Assembly: GCA_903928345.1 (NCBI GenBank)
Contig: CAIYQO010000084.1
Location: forward strand, 1-53,864
Direction: 5' to 3'
DNA: 53,864 nt
Origin: an uncultured bacterium
GTDB taxonomy: Bacteria; Armatimonadota; Hebobacteria; CAIYQO01
The translations under genes and the position numbers were made by a program. How positions within the stretch are numbered: the first letter of the stretch is position 1; every line of letters begins with the position of its first letter. Below the pieces are notes generated by a model. It made no database searches. It saw only the letters and a list, made by a program, of their open reading frames with translations, and had not been told where the DNA came from. Below, piece by piece: positions 1 to 7,851 of the stretch.

Positions 1-134
1 CCGGCCAGCGCCGCGTAACGGCCCTGAACACAGCCGGGCACCAACCGAGCGACAGCCCCCACACGGAGCGGACGCAGGACCCACTATCGCTGGCGGGAGG
101 AAGACCGAGCGCTCGCGGCGAAATTATCAAAACT

Positions 135-866
135 TCAGTTGATAAGCGATGCGAGCGTGGCACGGTGAGTGTCGAGTTCCTCCAAGCGTTGGGCCGCATG
201 TCGGGCGGTAGCTGCAGAGACGTGATGCGTCGCCGCCCATAAATCCTCGCGTGCCCGGTATGCGCCGTCAGTGGTGGTGTGCCAGTGCGCGAATGTCCCG
301 CCCCGCCAGATCTGTTCAGCACAGGCACAGGCGTCGAGCAGCGTGTCTGTTCCGGCGTCCCAGTCGCCCGTCAGGCAAGCATACTTGCCTGACGCGGTTA
401 TCATATTGACCGGCCCATGGTTGAACAATGGCGAATCAATGTTCAGGTCATGCCAGGTACGCGCCGGGGCGGCACGATACGCCATGTCGATACCCTTACG
501 CACGTGGGCGATACCCGGGGCATTAGCCGCGAGCAGGCGGTGAATCCACGCCGAACTTAGACCGGTGACGCTGTAGTTGTTTCGCGTCTGCAGCACGCCG
601 CCGTGAATTAGCCTCGAGACATCATTGAGGCGGAGGATACCTTGCTCCGTTGGCGCTATGGGCGGGGCATCAACCACCTGATTGGCCGCCTGGAGATACA
701 CATCCCGCGCATTCGGCGCCGGCATCACCGGCATGGGGATACTGACTACGGGATCGACGTTGATCCAGTAGAAGAACCACGCGCCGCCGCCGAGTGCGAA
801 CACGAAGGCGGCGGTGAGGATAAGCATCCACCGCTCGCTTTTCGTGAGTTTCGCACGGGACGGCAT
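135..866 (-). CDS. Hypothetical single-pass membrane protein
   Basis: 243 aa. A basic N-terminus (about residues 1-12) is followed by one hydrophobic segment (about 13-34, rich in Leu/Ala/Phe/Trp). The rest looks like a soluble extracytoplasmic domain with no motif I recognise. The arrangement fits an N-terminally anchored protein. The ATG is preceded by AGGAGG-like sequence at good spacing, so the start is well supported. It lies just downstream of the DUF1186/SEC-C gene on the same strand (18 bp gap), so the two are probably co-transcribed. Function unknown. Confidence 0.7.
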   Translation of the reverse strand: MPSRAKLTKSERWMLILTAAFVFALGGGAWFFYWINVDPVVSIPMPVMPAPNARDVYLQAANQVVDAPPIAPTEQGILRLNDVSRLIHGGVLQTRNNYSVTGLSSAWIHRLLAANAPGIAHVRKGIDMAYRAAPARTWHDLNIDSPLFNHGPVNMITASGKYACLTGDWDAGTDTLLDACACAEQIWRGGTFAHWHTTTDGAYRAREDLWAATHHVSAATARHAAQRLEELDTHRATLASLIN

Positions 867-884
867 AGGCGCCTCCTGAGGCTG

Positions 885-1850
885 TTACGCCCCGCAGCAC
901 CGTTTATACTTCTTCCCGCTGCCGCACGGGCAGGGGGCATTGCGGCCCGGGGTGGGGGCGACGCGGACGGCTTGTTTGCGCTGCGCGTGCGTGTGCGCGT
1001 ACAACTGCTCCTGCGCCAGTTGCGCTTCCAACTCGGCTTTCCGTTGCAACAGCTCCGCTTCGCGCTGGTGCAAGGCTTCCAGGCGCGCTTGATCCACGCG
1101 CATCTCCGGGTTAAAGCAGTACCAGCGGCATAATTCGGTGTCGGTATCTGTGATGAAATGGTTGTGCGGGTCCTCGCGTTGGTAGGCCATCTCGGCCTCC
1201 TGGCCGCGAGCCAGCGCGGATTCGACGAAGTCCAGGCCTATGTAGCCGGTATCCACCAGGTTGTCCGCATAGAGTTGGCGGATCACCGGCATCAAGGCCT
1301 CGCTGGCCATTTCGACCGCGTTGCCGACGACGAACCCCAGCATGGTGGCATTGTCCCGTTCGATGCCTTCGCGGAGCAAGTAGTCGATATACGCCACCAC
1401 CTCGTCACGCGGCAAGACGCCGTGCAAGGTGAGATTGCTGAGGGCTTGCAGCGCCGCGCTGCGCGCGTACATGCTGATGTCGCGCCGTTCGGTCATGGCG
1501 TGCAAGGGGGCGACATCACCGTCGAAGGTCGAGGCCAGGAAGCGGTTCAGCGCCTCGGTGGTGAGATCGCCGAAGGCGGCATCCAGCGTGTCTTCCGGGA
1601 GGGAGAACAGCCCGACGATGCGCCGGTACGCCCGCGGCTCGCGGAATTGCGACAGCAGGTACAGCGCGAAGATGTAGGCGGTGTCTTCCTGGTCGTCGAT
1701 CAGGTGCTGGATGTCCGCCTGCGCCGCGTCGAGGATGTCCAGCAGCGCGGGGGTGATCTCCTCCCGGCGCGCCACGGCCTCCGCGATCGCCGCGTGCGGC
1801 AAGTCGCCCGAACAGCGCGCAAAGGCGGCCAGGATTTCGTCAATGGTCAT
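885..1850 (-). CDS. DUF1186 protein with C-terminal SEC-C zinc motif
   Basis: 321 aa. The first 200 or so residues are a helical, HEAT-like region resembling DUF1186. A charged helical stretch follows (about 245-290, rich in Glu/Gln/Ala, likely coiled coil). The last 20 residues form a SEC-C motif (C-P-C-G-S-G-K-K-Y-K-R-C-C), which binds zinc in SecA and many accessory proteins. GGAGG lies 8 nt before the ATG. The biochemical role of DUF1186/SEC-C proteins is not established; a protein-binding or quality-control role is only inference. Likely co-transcribed with the SGNH hydrolase upstream (18 bp gap). Confidence 0.85.
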   Translation of the reverse strand: MTIDEILAAFARCSGDLPHAAIAEAVARREEITPALLDILDAAQADIQHLIDDQEDTAYIFALYLLSQFREPRAYRRIVGLFSLPEDTLDAAFGDLTTEALNRFLASTFDGDVAPLHAMTERRDISMYARSAALQALSNLTLHGVLPRDEVVAYIDYLLREGIERDNATMLGFVVGNAVEMASEALMPVIRQLYADNLVDTGYIGLDFVESALARGQEAEMAYQREDPHNHFITDTDTELCRWYCFNPEMRVDQARLEALHQREAELLQRKAELEAQLAQEQLYAHTHAQRKQAVRVAPTPGRNAPCPCGSGKKYKRCCGA

Positions 1851-1868
1851 CGGGGGTCCTCCGGAGTT

Positions 1869-3944
1869 CTATTTTACACGAATGCGCCACGGCATGTTGT
1901 CGGCGGTGGCGGATTGACGCAGCACGCCGTACCAACGCGGGTTCCAGGGTAGGCCGTCGCAGGCCCAGTAGAGGCTCGTCTGCCCGCCGGGGCCGCTGTG
2001 ATTCCACCACACCTCGGCGCCCAGGTCGCCGGCGGCGGGCCAGGCGGTGCACCCGAGCAGGCGGTAGGGGATGAAGGCCTCGGCGGTGAGGCCGGTGTCG
2101 GTGGTCTGCACGGCGCCCAGCACCCCGGCGTTGTCGGGCGAGGTGTCGCCGGCGTGCAGGTCGAGGTCGGGCTTGCCCAGGGTGCCGCCCACCCAGAAGT
2201 ATGGCCCCGCCGTGCCCAACTCGCCCGGCGCGCGCGGGTCGGCGTAGAAGATGAAGCTGTCCTTCTGCACCGCGCCGGTGGCCCGGAAGGCGAGAAACAC
2301 CCCCGCCGCGCCCGCCTTCGCCGCCCACTGCACGTCGCACTCGCCCGTCGAACGGTGATCCTCCGGCCCGCGCACCGTGCGCGCCTGGCATTTTTCGCCC
2401 AACGGCAACCAGTTCGCCCCCGCCCAGTCGTCCAGTTTGCCGTCTACGACGGCCTCTCCGGGTGCGGCGGCGCCGAAGCGGGTGTAGGCGAGGGTGGCCT
2501 CGTCAAGCTCCTGGCGACCCACCGCGCCGGTGAGGGTAAACGGCTTCCGCAGTTTCACCATTTTGCCTTTGTCCGACGGCAATGCGGTGATCAGCGCATC
2601 GGTCGTGACAAAACGTGCACGTGCAGGCGTCAACACCGGTATCATCGTAACCTGATGTGCCCAGACCGCGAATACGTGCGTTTTCGTGCCGCAGACATCT
2701 ACCGCCGCATAGCACGGCTCCGCGGCTTGAGGATTGATATATCGATAGAATGGAGGGGGTGTCCTGGTATCATCATAGTGCAGGGTATATTCGCAAAAGC
2801 CATCAGGCGGCAAGGAATAATCAGTATTGATCGTTGCGTCAGGTATGGGCCAGAGGAGCAACCGACCTTGGCGGGGAGTTTTGGACAGGTTTCTCACCGA
2901 CAAGTTAATGCTGTTAAAGCCTATTCTCCCGCCAGCAACTAGCATCGGTGCCGCCGGTTCGATTCCCGCCAGCGCCCGATACGCCGCCCGCGCGATCTGC
3001 AACTGACCCAGTGCGTTGGGGTGCACGGGGTCGCCGGTGCCGTTGGTCTCGACCACGGAGGTGAGTTGATGGCCGAAGTCGGGGGGATACAGGCCCCACG
3101 AGGCGCGGAAGGCGCCTTCCAGCGTCGTACCGTGCCACATCGGGTTGAAGGTGTCGGCGGCGGGGAGCTTCAATTCCCGCGCGAGCCGCTGCACGGCGTC
3201 GGCGTACTGCACGGTGCGCAGCGCGTCGCCGTAGGGGCGACCGCCTTTGAAATCGTTCTCCGAGACGAAGTGCGGGGTGGGGGTGAGCAGCAGCACGTCG
3301 CCGCCGTCGCGGGTGATGTGTTCGGCCAGGTAGCGTATCTGCTCCACGTAGGCGCCCAGGTCCCAACTGCGCTGGTCGTTGAGGCCGTACATGATAAGGG
3401 TGAGGTCGGGGTGCACGGGGGTGATGTCCTGCGCGTAGCGGCGCACGGAGTAGTCGGTGGTCATGCCGTAGCGCGAGCGATCGACCAGCCGGATGTCGGC
3501 CTTGCCGAGGGCGCGGGTGAGCATCATCTTCAGCAGCGTTTTGTAATCCCCCGTGCTGGTGACGGAATCGCCCAGGAAGAGCACGGTGTAGGGTTGGCCC
3601 GCCAGCAGTTTCGCCCCCGTGTGCGGCAGCGCCGTGCGCAGCGCCTTGCGGTCCAGCCGTTCCGGCGGGGCCATGGCCAGGAAGCGCGTCTCGGCGCCCG
3701 CCACGGTGACGACGTGGATACCTTCGGTGAGCGGTTTGAGCGCAATGGCGCCGTCCTTCACCGCTCCCGTACCCGCCGCCTCCGGCCCCCAGCCGCCGGG
3801 GATGATGGTCTTCACCTGGTAGGCCACCGGCCCGGTCGCGGTGCTGGGGATCGTCGCCGTGGCATCGGTGAAAACGTACGACGGGACGGTGGCCGCCAGA
3901 GCCGCGAGGTGAAGCAATAACAAAGCGGGCAGAAAGACGCGCAT
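1869..3944 (-). CDS. Secreted SGNH/GDSL hydrolase with C-terminal CBM9-like domain
   Basis: 691 aa. Residues 1-19 are a signal peptide (basic start, Leu/Ala core, A-L-A-A). The SGNH fold is shown by block I GDSV (125-128, catalytic Ser), GLND at 187-190 (block III position) and D-P-V-H-P at 305-309 (catalytic Asp/His). From about residue 495, V-D-G-K-L-D-D-W opens a domain typical of CBM9/DOMON-like sugar-binding modules. Such combinations usually deacylate polysaccharides outside the cytoplasm; the substrate here is unknown. AAGGAG lies 5 nt before the ATG. First gene of a likely leftward three-gene unit (3944 to 135), divergent from the MBL hydrolase gene. Confidence 0.85.
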   Translation of the reverse strand: MRVFLPALLLLHLAALAATVPSYVFTDATATIPSTATGPVAYQVKTIIPGGWGPEAAGTGAVKDGAIALKPLTEGIHVVTVAGAETRFLAMAPPERLDRKALRTALPHTGAKLLAGQPYTVLFLGDSVTSTGDYKTLLKMMLTRALGKADIRLVDRSRYGMTTDYSVRRYAQDITPVHPDLTLIMYGLNDQRSWDLGAYVEQIRYLAEHITRDGGDVLLLTPTPHFVSENDFKGGRPYGDALRTVQYADAVQRLARELKLPAADTFNPMWHGTTLEGAFRASWGLYPPDFGHQLTSVVETNGTGDPVHPNALGQLQIARAAYRALAGIEPAAPMLVAGGRIGFNSINLSVRNLSKTPRQGRLLLWPIPDATINTDYSLPPDGFCEYTLHYDDTRTPPPFYRYINPQAAEPCYAAVDVCGTKTHVFAVWAHQVTMIPVLTPARARFVTTDALITALPSDKGKMVKLRKPFTLTGAVGRQELDEATLAYTRFGAAAPGEAVVDGKLDDWAGANWLPLGEKCQARTVRGPEDHRSTGECDVQWAAKAGAAGVFLAFRATGAVQKDSFIFYADPRAPGELGTAGPYFWVGGTLGKPDLDLHAGDTSPDNAGVLGAVQTTDTGLTAEAFIPYRLLGCTAWPAAGDLGAEVWWNHSGPGGQTSLYWACDGLPWNPRWYGVLRQSATADNMPWRIRVK

Positions 3945-4138
3945 GGGAACTCCTTTCCCTTGTCATACCACGGGAAGGGAGGAAGCGTCAAATGGATGTA
4001 GAAGCGAGAAGCATGGAGCGAGGAGCAGGAAGCACATAATAATTTTTCCGTATCCCCGTCCGCGCAGGCGGACGGCTGGCCGCATGGCCGAACAGTTGCG
4101 ACCTCGGTCGCCGCGGAATGTCCATAACGAGGCTTTAT
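3945..4138. other. Divergent intergenic region with 8-bp hairpin
   Basis: About 194 bp between two divergent genes. It holds an inverted repeat with 8-bp arms (4056-4063 and 4068-4075, loop GCAG) and an AT-richer patch near 4036-4052. No clear promoter pair could be assigned. Confidence 0.4.
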
Positions 4139-4825
4139 ATGCGTAACTACCGCCTATTGCTGCCGCATCTCGCGGTGATCGCGCCGGCGAACCCGGACCC
4201 GGGGATGTGGTATCCGAATTGCGCCGTGTATGCGATTTTTGACGCGGAGACGCTGGTGCTGGTCGATTGCGGCAATCATTTTGCGACGGATTCCCTCGAC
4301 GCCGCGCTGGCAGCGCTGGGGCTGGATACCCGGCGCGAGCGCGTTATCGTCATTACGCACTGCCACATCGACCATAGCTGCGGCGCGCGGGTGTATGCGG
4401 AGCGCTACCGTATCCTGGGGTGCACACGGACGGCGGATATCCTCCTCCACCACCCCAACCAGGTGCTGTACGAGGAGCCGGAGATTATCGTTCCCATGCC
4501 CATCGAGGCCTTCACGCCCGGCGACACCCTCACCTTCGGCGGCATCACGCTGCGCACCGTGCCGGGGCCCGGGCATACCGACGATTCGACCATCTACGAC
4601 ACCATGATCGACGGCAAGCGCTGCCTTTTCACCGGCGACCTGATCATGCTGCCGGGCGGGCAACTCGGCTGGCCCGGCAGCATGGATTACTCGCTGGACA
4701 AGTCACGCGCCACCCTCGCCTGGCTGGCGGAGCAGACGTACGACCTGATCCTCACCGGGCATAACATGGGCGGCGCGGACTCCGGTAAGGTGTTCCGCGC
4801 CGCCATGGCACGCATCGACGGGTAG
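4139..4825 (+). CDS. MBL-fold metallo-hydrolase (glyoxalase II-like)
   Basis: 228 aa from the ATG at 4139, which has CGAGG 6-7 nt upstream; an in-frame ATG at 4118 lacks such a site. The metal-binding signature H-C-H-I-D-H is present after a T (T-H-C-H-I-D-H-S-C-G), followed by G-P-G-H-T-D-D-S (third metal His), T-G-D-L (bridging Asp) and a late T-G-H (last His). This is a complete binuclear zinc site of the metallo-beta-lactamase superfamily. No signal peptide, so cytoplasmic. Likely a thioester or phosphoester hydrolase; the substrate is unknown. It abuts the convergent gene at 4826 with no gap. Confidence 0.88.
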   Translation: MRNYRLLLPHLAVIAPANPDPGMWYPNCAVYAIFDAETLVLVDCGNHFATDSLDAALAALGLDTRRERVIVITHCHIDHSCGARVYAERYRILGCTRTADILLHHPNQVLYEEPEIIVPMPIEAFTPGDTLTFGGITLRTVPGPGHTDDSTIYDTMIDGKRCLFTGDLIMLPGGQLGWPGSMDYSLDKSRATLAWLAEQTYDLILTGHNMGGADSGKVFRAAMARIDG

Positions 4826-5419
4826 TTACCCCGTCACGACGGGACGTCGCCCTTGCGGCGCCTTGGAGGTCAGCAGGTATTGCCCGTTCACCTCAATGAC
4901 CAGTGGCAGCGTGGCGTCTTTGTCGATATACACCTGCGCCGGCACATTGGCGTATTCAGGGGGGCGCCCTCCCATCGGTTTCATCAACTCCTGGCGTGTG
5001 TAGTTCGGGGCAGCTCCCGGCGGGTCGGGCAGGGAGAGCGTGGCGAAGATACTCTTCAGCGTGGGTTTGCCGTTCTGCTGCTCTATATACTCCAGTTCGG
5101 TGGTGAAGAGCATGGTGATCGGGCGGTTCCGCGTCAGCGTGGTGGTAGCACCCGACAGCTTGCGCACCTGATAGAGGGGGGAAATTACCCCGAGTACCGC
5201 CAGCGCCAGCCCGATGAACAGCGGGATGGCCCGTTCGCCAAGGCTGGCTTCGTGCGGGCCCGTGGACACCCCGACTCCCCCGATCGACATCGACGAGGAC
5301 ACCTCCATGTGGGGGTTGCACCCGACGGCGAGAAGGATGACGCCCAGGATCAGCAGCACCAGGCCGATGATCAACGCCGTGTAGAAATACCCCATCAATC
5401 CGCGATGGATACCGAGCAT
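4826..5419 (-). CDS. Hypothetical membrane protein, two TM segments
   Basis: 197 aa from the ATG at 5419, which lies 8 nt after AGGAGG. An upstream in-frame GTG at 5428 overlaps the ribosome-binding site and is less likely. Two hydrophobic segments are seen: about residues 8-34 (Leu/Ile/Val-rich, ending in a Cys) and about 65-85. A soluble tail of about 110 residues follows. No recognised domain. Possibly a sensor-like or envelope protein; function unknown. Confidence 0.65.
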   Translation of the reverse strand: MLGIHRGLMGYFYTALIIGLVLLILGVILLAVGCNPHMEVSSSMSIGGVGVSTGPHEASLGERAIPLFIGLALAVLGVISPLYQVRKLSGATTTLTRNRPITMLFTTELEYIEQQNGKPTLKSIFATLSLPDPPGAAPNYTRQELMKPMGGRPPEYANVPAQVYIDKDATLPLVIEVNGQYLLTSKAPQGRRPVVTG

Positions 5420-5515
5420 ACCGTTCACCTCCTGTAATATGTTAGGAGACGATATTCGCGCTTGCTTTGCTCAGCACCTGCTTCCCGCGCAGGATAAATG
5501 CCCCGCCACAATGCA

Positions 5516-5545
5516 AATTGCCGTCGGCGTTCGCCGACGGCAATT
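5516..5545 (-). terminator. Perfect 14-bp hairpin terminator
   Basis: Arms at 5516-5529 and 5532-5545, complementary over 14 bp with a 2-nt turn. It lies 22 bp beyond the stop of the anti-sigma gene. Only a short T-rich stretch follows on the minus strand, so termination strength is uncertain. Confidence 0.6.
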
Positions 5546-5566
5546 CGATCATACCTTCCATCCCCG

Positions 5567-7000
5567 TCATTTCGCCGGGGCGATATTCGCCAGCGTCTTT
5601 TTGAAGAGCGTGACCGTATAGTGCAGGTGGTTGGCGAGGTCGGCCAGCGCGTCGAGGGGGCGCATGTTCTTCACGTCGATATGCACGGGTTGCTCGGCAA
5701 AGTCGGCGGGGCAGAGTACGAAGATGCCGGCGTCGGTGGCCAGTCGCTGCACCGCCAGCACCATCGGGCGGTCGTCGAGCTGCAGGGTCACCCGCGCCTC
5801 GTGCCGGGTACCGGGAGTGAACAAGTACAACTCGCCGGTTTTCGCGCCCGCGGTGAGGGTGAGGCGCAACGCCGCTCCGTCCGCCGAGACGGCGGCGGGG
5901 ATGGTGACCGGGAGGCGTTTGTCCGCCACCTCGAGCGCGCGCTTCGAGTCGCGCCGCAGCGGCAATACCGATTGCCAGGTGATCTCCTTCGCAGTGCAGG
6001 CGGACAGGTCCAGCACGATGGCGCCCGCTTTGCCGGCGGGCAGGTGCGCATCGGTGACCCGCACCGCGCCCGCGTCGGTCTGCTGCGCCGCCGGGCCGTC
6101 GCGGAACACGGCGACGGTATTCGCTTCATCGTAGGCGGCTATGCCGTTCTCCATCTTTGCCGAACACATCGTCCCGGCCGCCATCGGTGCCGGGGCGCCC
6201 GCCGTCAACTGCGCGGCGCCGCGCATGGCCGGCATCCCCGCCGCGGGCGGGCCGGTGGGGCCGGGGGGGCCGGGCGCGGCGGTCGGGGCGGTGCTTTTCG
6301 ACTTCTCCGCCGCGGATATCGAGATCTTCTTATCCGTCCCCACGTGAATGACCAGCGGGCCGGTCGCGTCGGCGGGCACTTCGACTTCCGTTTTCGCGTC
6401 GGGCTTGCGGTCCTTCATCCACGTCACGCGGTTATTGCCGGGGGCGGCGTCGTCCTGGACGGTGTTGCCATGCATTTCATTCGTTGCCGGTGCGGCTGCG
6501 TTGCGCGCGCGCCGGTCGTCTACGCCCCCGGTGAAGGGGTCGGGGACATGGATGGGCACGAGCTTCGGCGTCGGCGGTGCGGCGGGGGCCAGGTCGTAGG
6601 TCACCGAGGGCTTCGGCAGCGGAAGGGGCATGGGCTTCGCGGGCGCGGCGGCGACCTTCACGGTGTCGACCGGTTGCGCGGCGATGCGCGGCGGAGCGGT
6701 GACCCGCCCGGCGAGTACGACCACGACCAGCAGGCAGGCCGCCAGGCCGGCGGCCAACCCCCAGCCCCACGGGTGGCGCCGCGGCAGGCTGATGCGCGCC
6801 TGTACGCAGGCGGCGAGGCCGTCGGGCACCTTCAGCGTGGGCAGCGCGTGCACGGCGGCGACCACCTGCCGCATCTCCGCCAGCCCGGCGGTGCATGCGG
6901 GGCAGGCGGCCAGATGTGCCTCCAGCGCGTCGCGCTGTGCGGGGGGCAGCGTGCCGTTCAGATATTCCGTATACAACTCGTCTACGTGCGGCGTTGCCAT
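5567..7000 (-). CDS. Zinc-finger anti-sigma factor with STN-like C-terminus
   Basis: 477 aa from the ATG at 7000; a GTG at 7030 overlaps the sigma stop codon (GTGA) and is the alternative start. Near the N-terminus is the anti-sigma zinc motif H-L-A-A-C-P-A-C (HxxxCxxC). One TM segment follows at about residues 85-105 (Ala/Leu/Val-rich). A long Pro/Ala-rich extracytoplasmic region comes next. The last 60 or so residues (V-H-I-D-V-K-N-M-R-P-L-D-A-L) resemble the secretin/TonB short N-terminal fold. It sits directly behind the ECF sigma gene, the usual pairing: the cytoplasmic finger holds the sigma factor and the periplasmic part senses envelope state. The signal is unknown. Confidence 0.8.
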   Translation of the reverse strand: MATPHVDELYTEYLNGTLPPAQRDALEAHLAACPACTAGLAEMRQVVAAVHALPTLKVPDGLAACVQARISLPRRHPWGWGLAAGLAACLLVVVVLAGRVTAPPRIAAQPVDTVKVAAAPAKPMPLPLPKPSVTYDLAPAAPPTPKLVPIHVPDPFTGGVDDRRARNAAAPATNEMHGNTVQDDAAPGNNRVTWMKDRKPDAKTEVEVPADATGPLVIHVGTDKKISISAAEKSKSTAPTAAPGPPGPTGPPAAGMPAMRGAAQLTAGAPAPMAAGTMCSAKMENGIAAYDEANTVAVFRDGPAAQQTDAGAVRVTDAHLPAGKAGAIVLDLSACTAKEITWQSVLPLRRDSKRALEVADKRLPVTIPAAVSADGAALRLTLTAGAKTGELYLFTPGTRHEARVTLQLDDRPMVLAVQRLATDAGIFVLCPADFAEQPVHIDVKNMRPLDALADLANHLHYTVTLFKKTLANIAPAK

Positions 7001-7026
7001 GTTACTTACGTCCGGGCGAGGCCGGT

Positions 7027-7641
7027 TCACTCCTTCCGACTGTGCGCCTGGGGAAAAAGTTCCCGCGCCTCCGCCAATTTTTCCCGCAACTGGTTGCGCG
7101 CCCGGTTCAAGCGCGATTTTACCGTGCCGATGTTCGTGTGCAGGATGTCGGCGATCTCCTGATAGCTCACGCCTTGCACATCGTAGAGCACCAGCACCAG
7201 CCGGAAGGGTTCGGGCAACGCGCGGATGGCCGCCTGTACCACCCCCTGGCGCTCGCGCGTGAGCAGCCGGTCTTCCGCACTTTCGCCGGTGGTCAGCGTG
7301 TCGGTGGTGGGGGTGCCGTCATCCGTCTCCAGGTCGCTGAAGGTCGCCGGGCGGCGACCCCGGCGCTTGAGTTCGTCGTAGCACGCGTTGACCACGATGC
7401 GGTAGAGCCAGGTGGAGAAGGCGGCGTCGCCTTTGAAGGAGGGGAGGGCCTGATACACGCGGAGGAAGGCTTCCTGGGCGATGTCCTGGGCGTCGTCGGT
7501 GTTGTTGACCATGCGGTAGGCGAGATTATACACGCGCGGCGCGCACAGCTCCACCAGCCGCGTGAAAGCCGCGGTGTCTCCCCCGCGCACCCGCCGTACC
7601 AGCGCCTCTTCCTGCTCCGCCGCTCGGCTCGTCTCCGCCAC
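7027..7641 (-). CDS. ECF-family RNA polymerase sigma factor
   Basis: 204 aa from the GTG at 7641, which has GGGAGG 6-7 nt upstream; the longer open frame to 7803 has no homology-like sequence at its start. Region 2 reads A-Y-R-M-V-N-N-T-D-D-A-Q-D-I-A-Q-E-A-F-L with F-S-T-W-L-Y-R-I after it. Region 4 carries L-P-E-P-F-R, G-V-S-Y-Q-E-I-A and the helix-turn-helix recognition part G-T-V-K-S-R-L-N-R-A. Length and order are those of the RpoE-like group. It overlaps the anti-sigma gene, so both are one operon. No clear ECF-type autoregulatory promoter could be read upstream. Confidence 0.92.
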   Translation of the reverse strand: MAETSRAAEQEEALVRRVRGGDTAAFTRLVELCAPRVYNLAYRMVNNTDDAQDIAQEAFLRVYQALPSFKGDAAFSTWLYRIVVNACYDELKRRGRRPATFSDLETDDGTPTTDTLTTGESAEDRLLTRERQGVVQAAIRALPEPFRLVLVLYDVQGVSYQEIADILHTNIGTVKSRLNRARNQLREKLAEARELFPQAHSRKE

Positions 7642-7813
7642 GCATCCCTCCCGTGTATAGCGTATCAAATTCGCGGTGAAGGTGGCAATGTCCTGCGACG
7701 AGAAGCCGCAGCCGCGGCTGATTTCCATGTTCAGCACTATGCCGTGCAAGCCGAGTGATACGTGCCTGGTGGTCGGGAATGTCACCGAGTCGTGGCCGAT
7801 CACGGCAACGGAC

Positions 7814-7851
7814 GCCGGCGGTACGGCTTTACTTCTCCGCCGGCACCTTTG
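7814..7851 (-). terminator. GC-rich hairpin at the end of the cytochrome gene
   Basis: Inverted repeat of GCCGGCGG and CCGCCGGC flanking the stop codon of the 17-heme cytochrome gene. There is no T-run on the minus strand, so it may only slow transcription or protect the 3' end. Confidence 0.35.

Noticed and set aside
1-134. Possible partial gene at the left edge
   Set aside because: No frame stays open with protein-like sequence; too short to judge.
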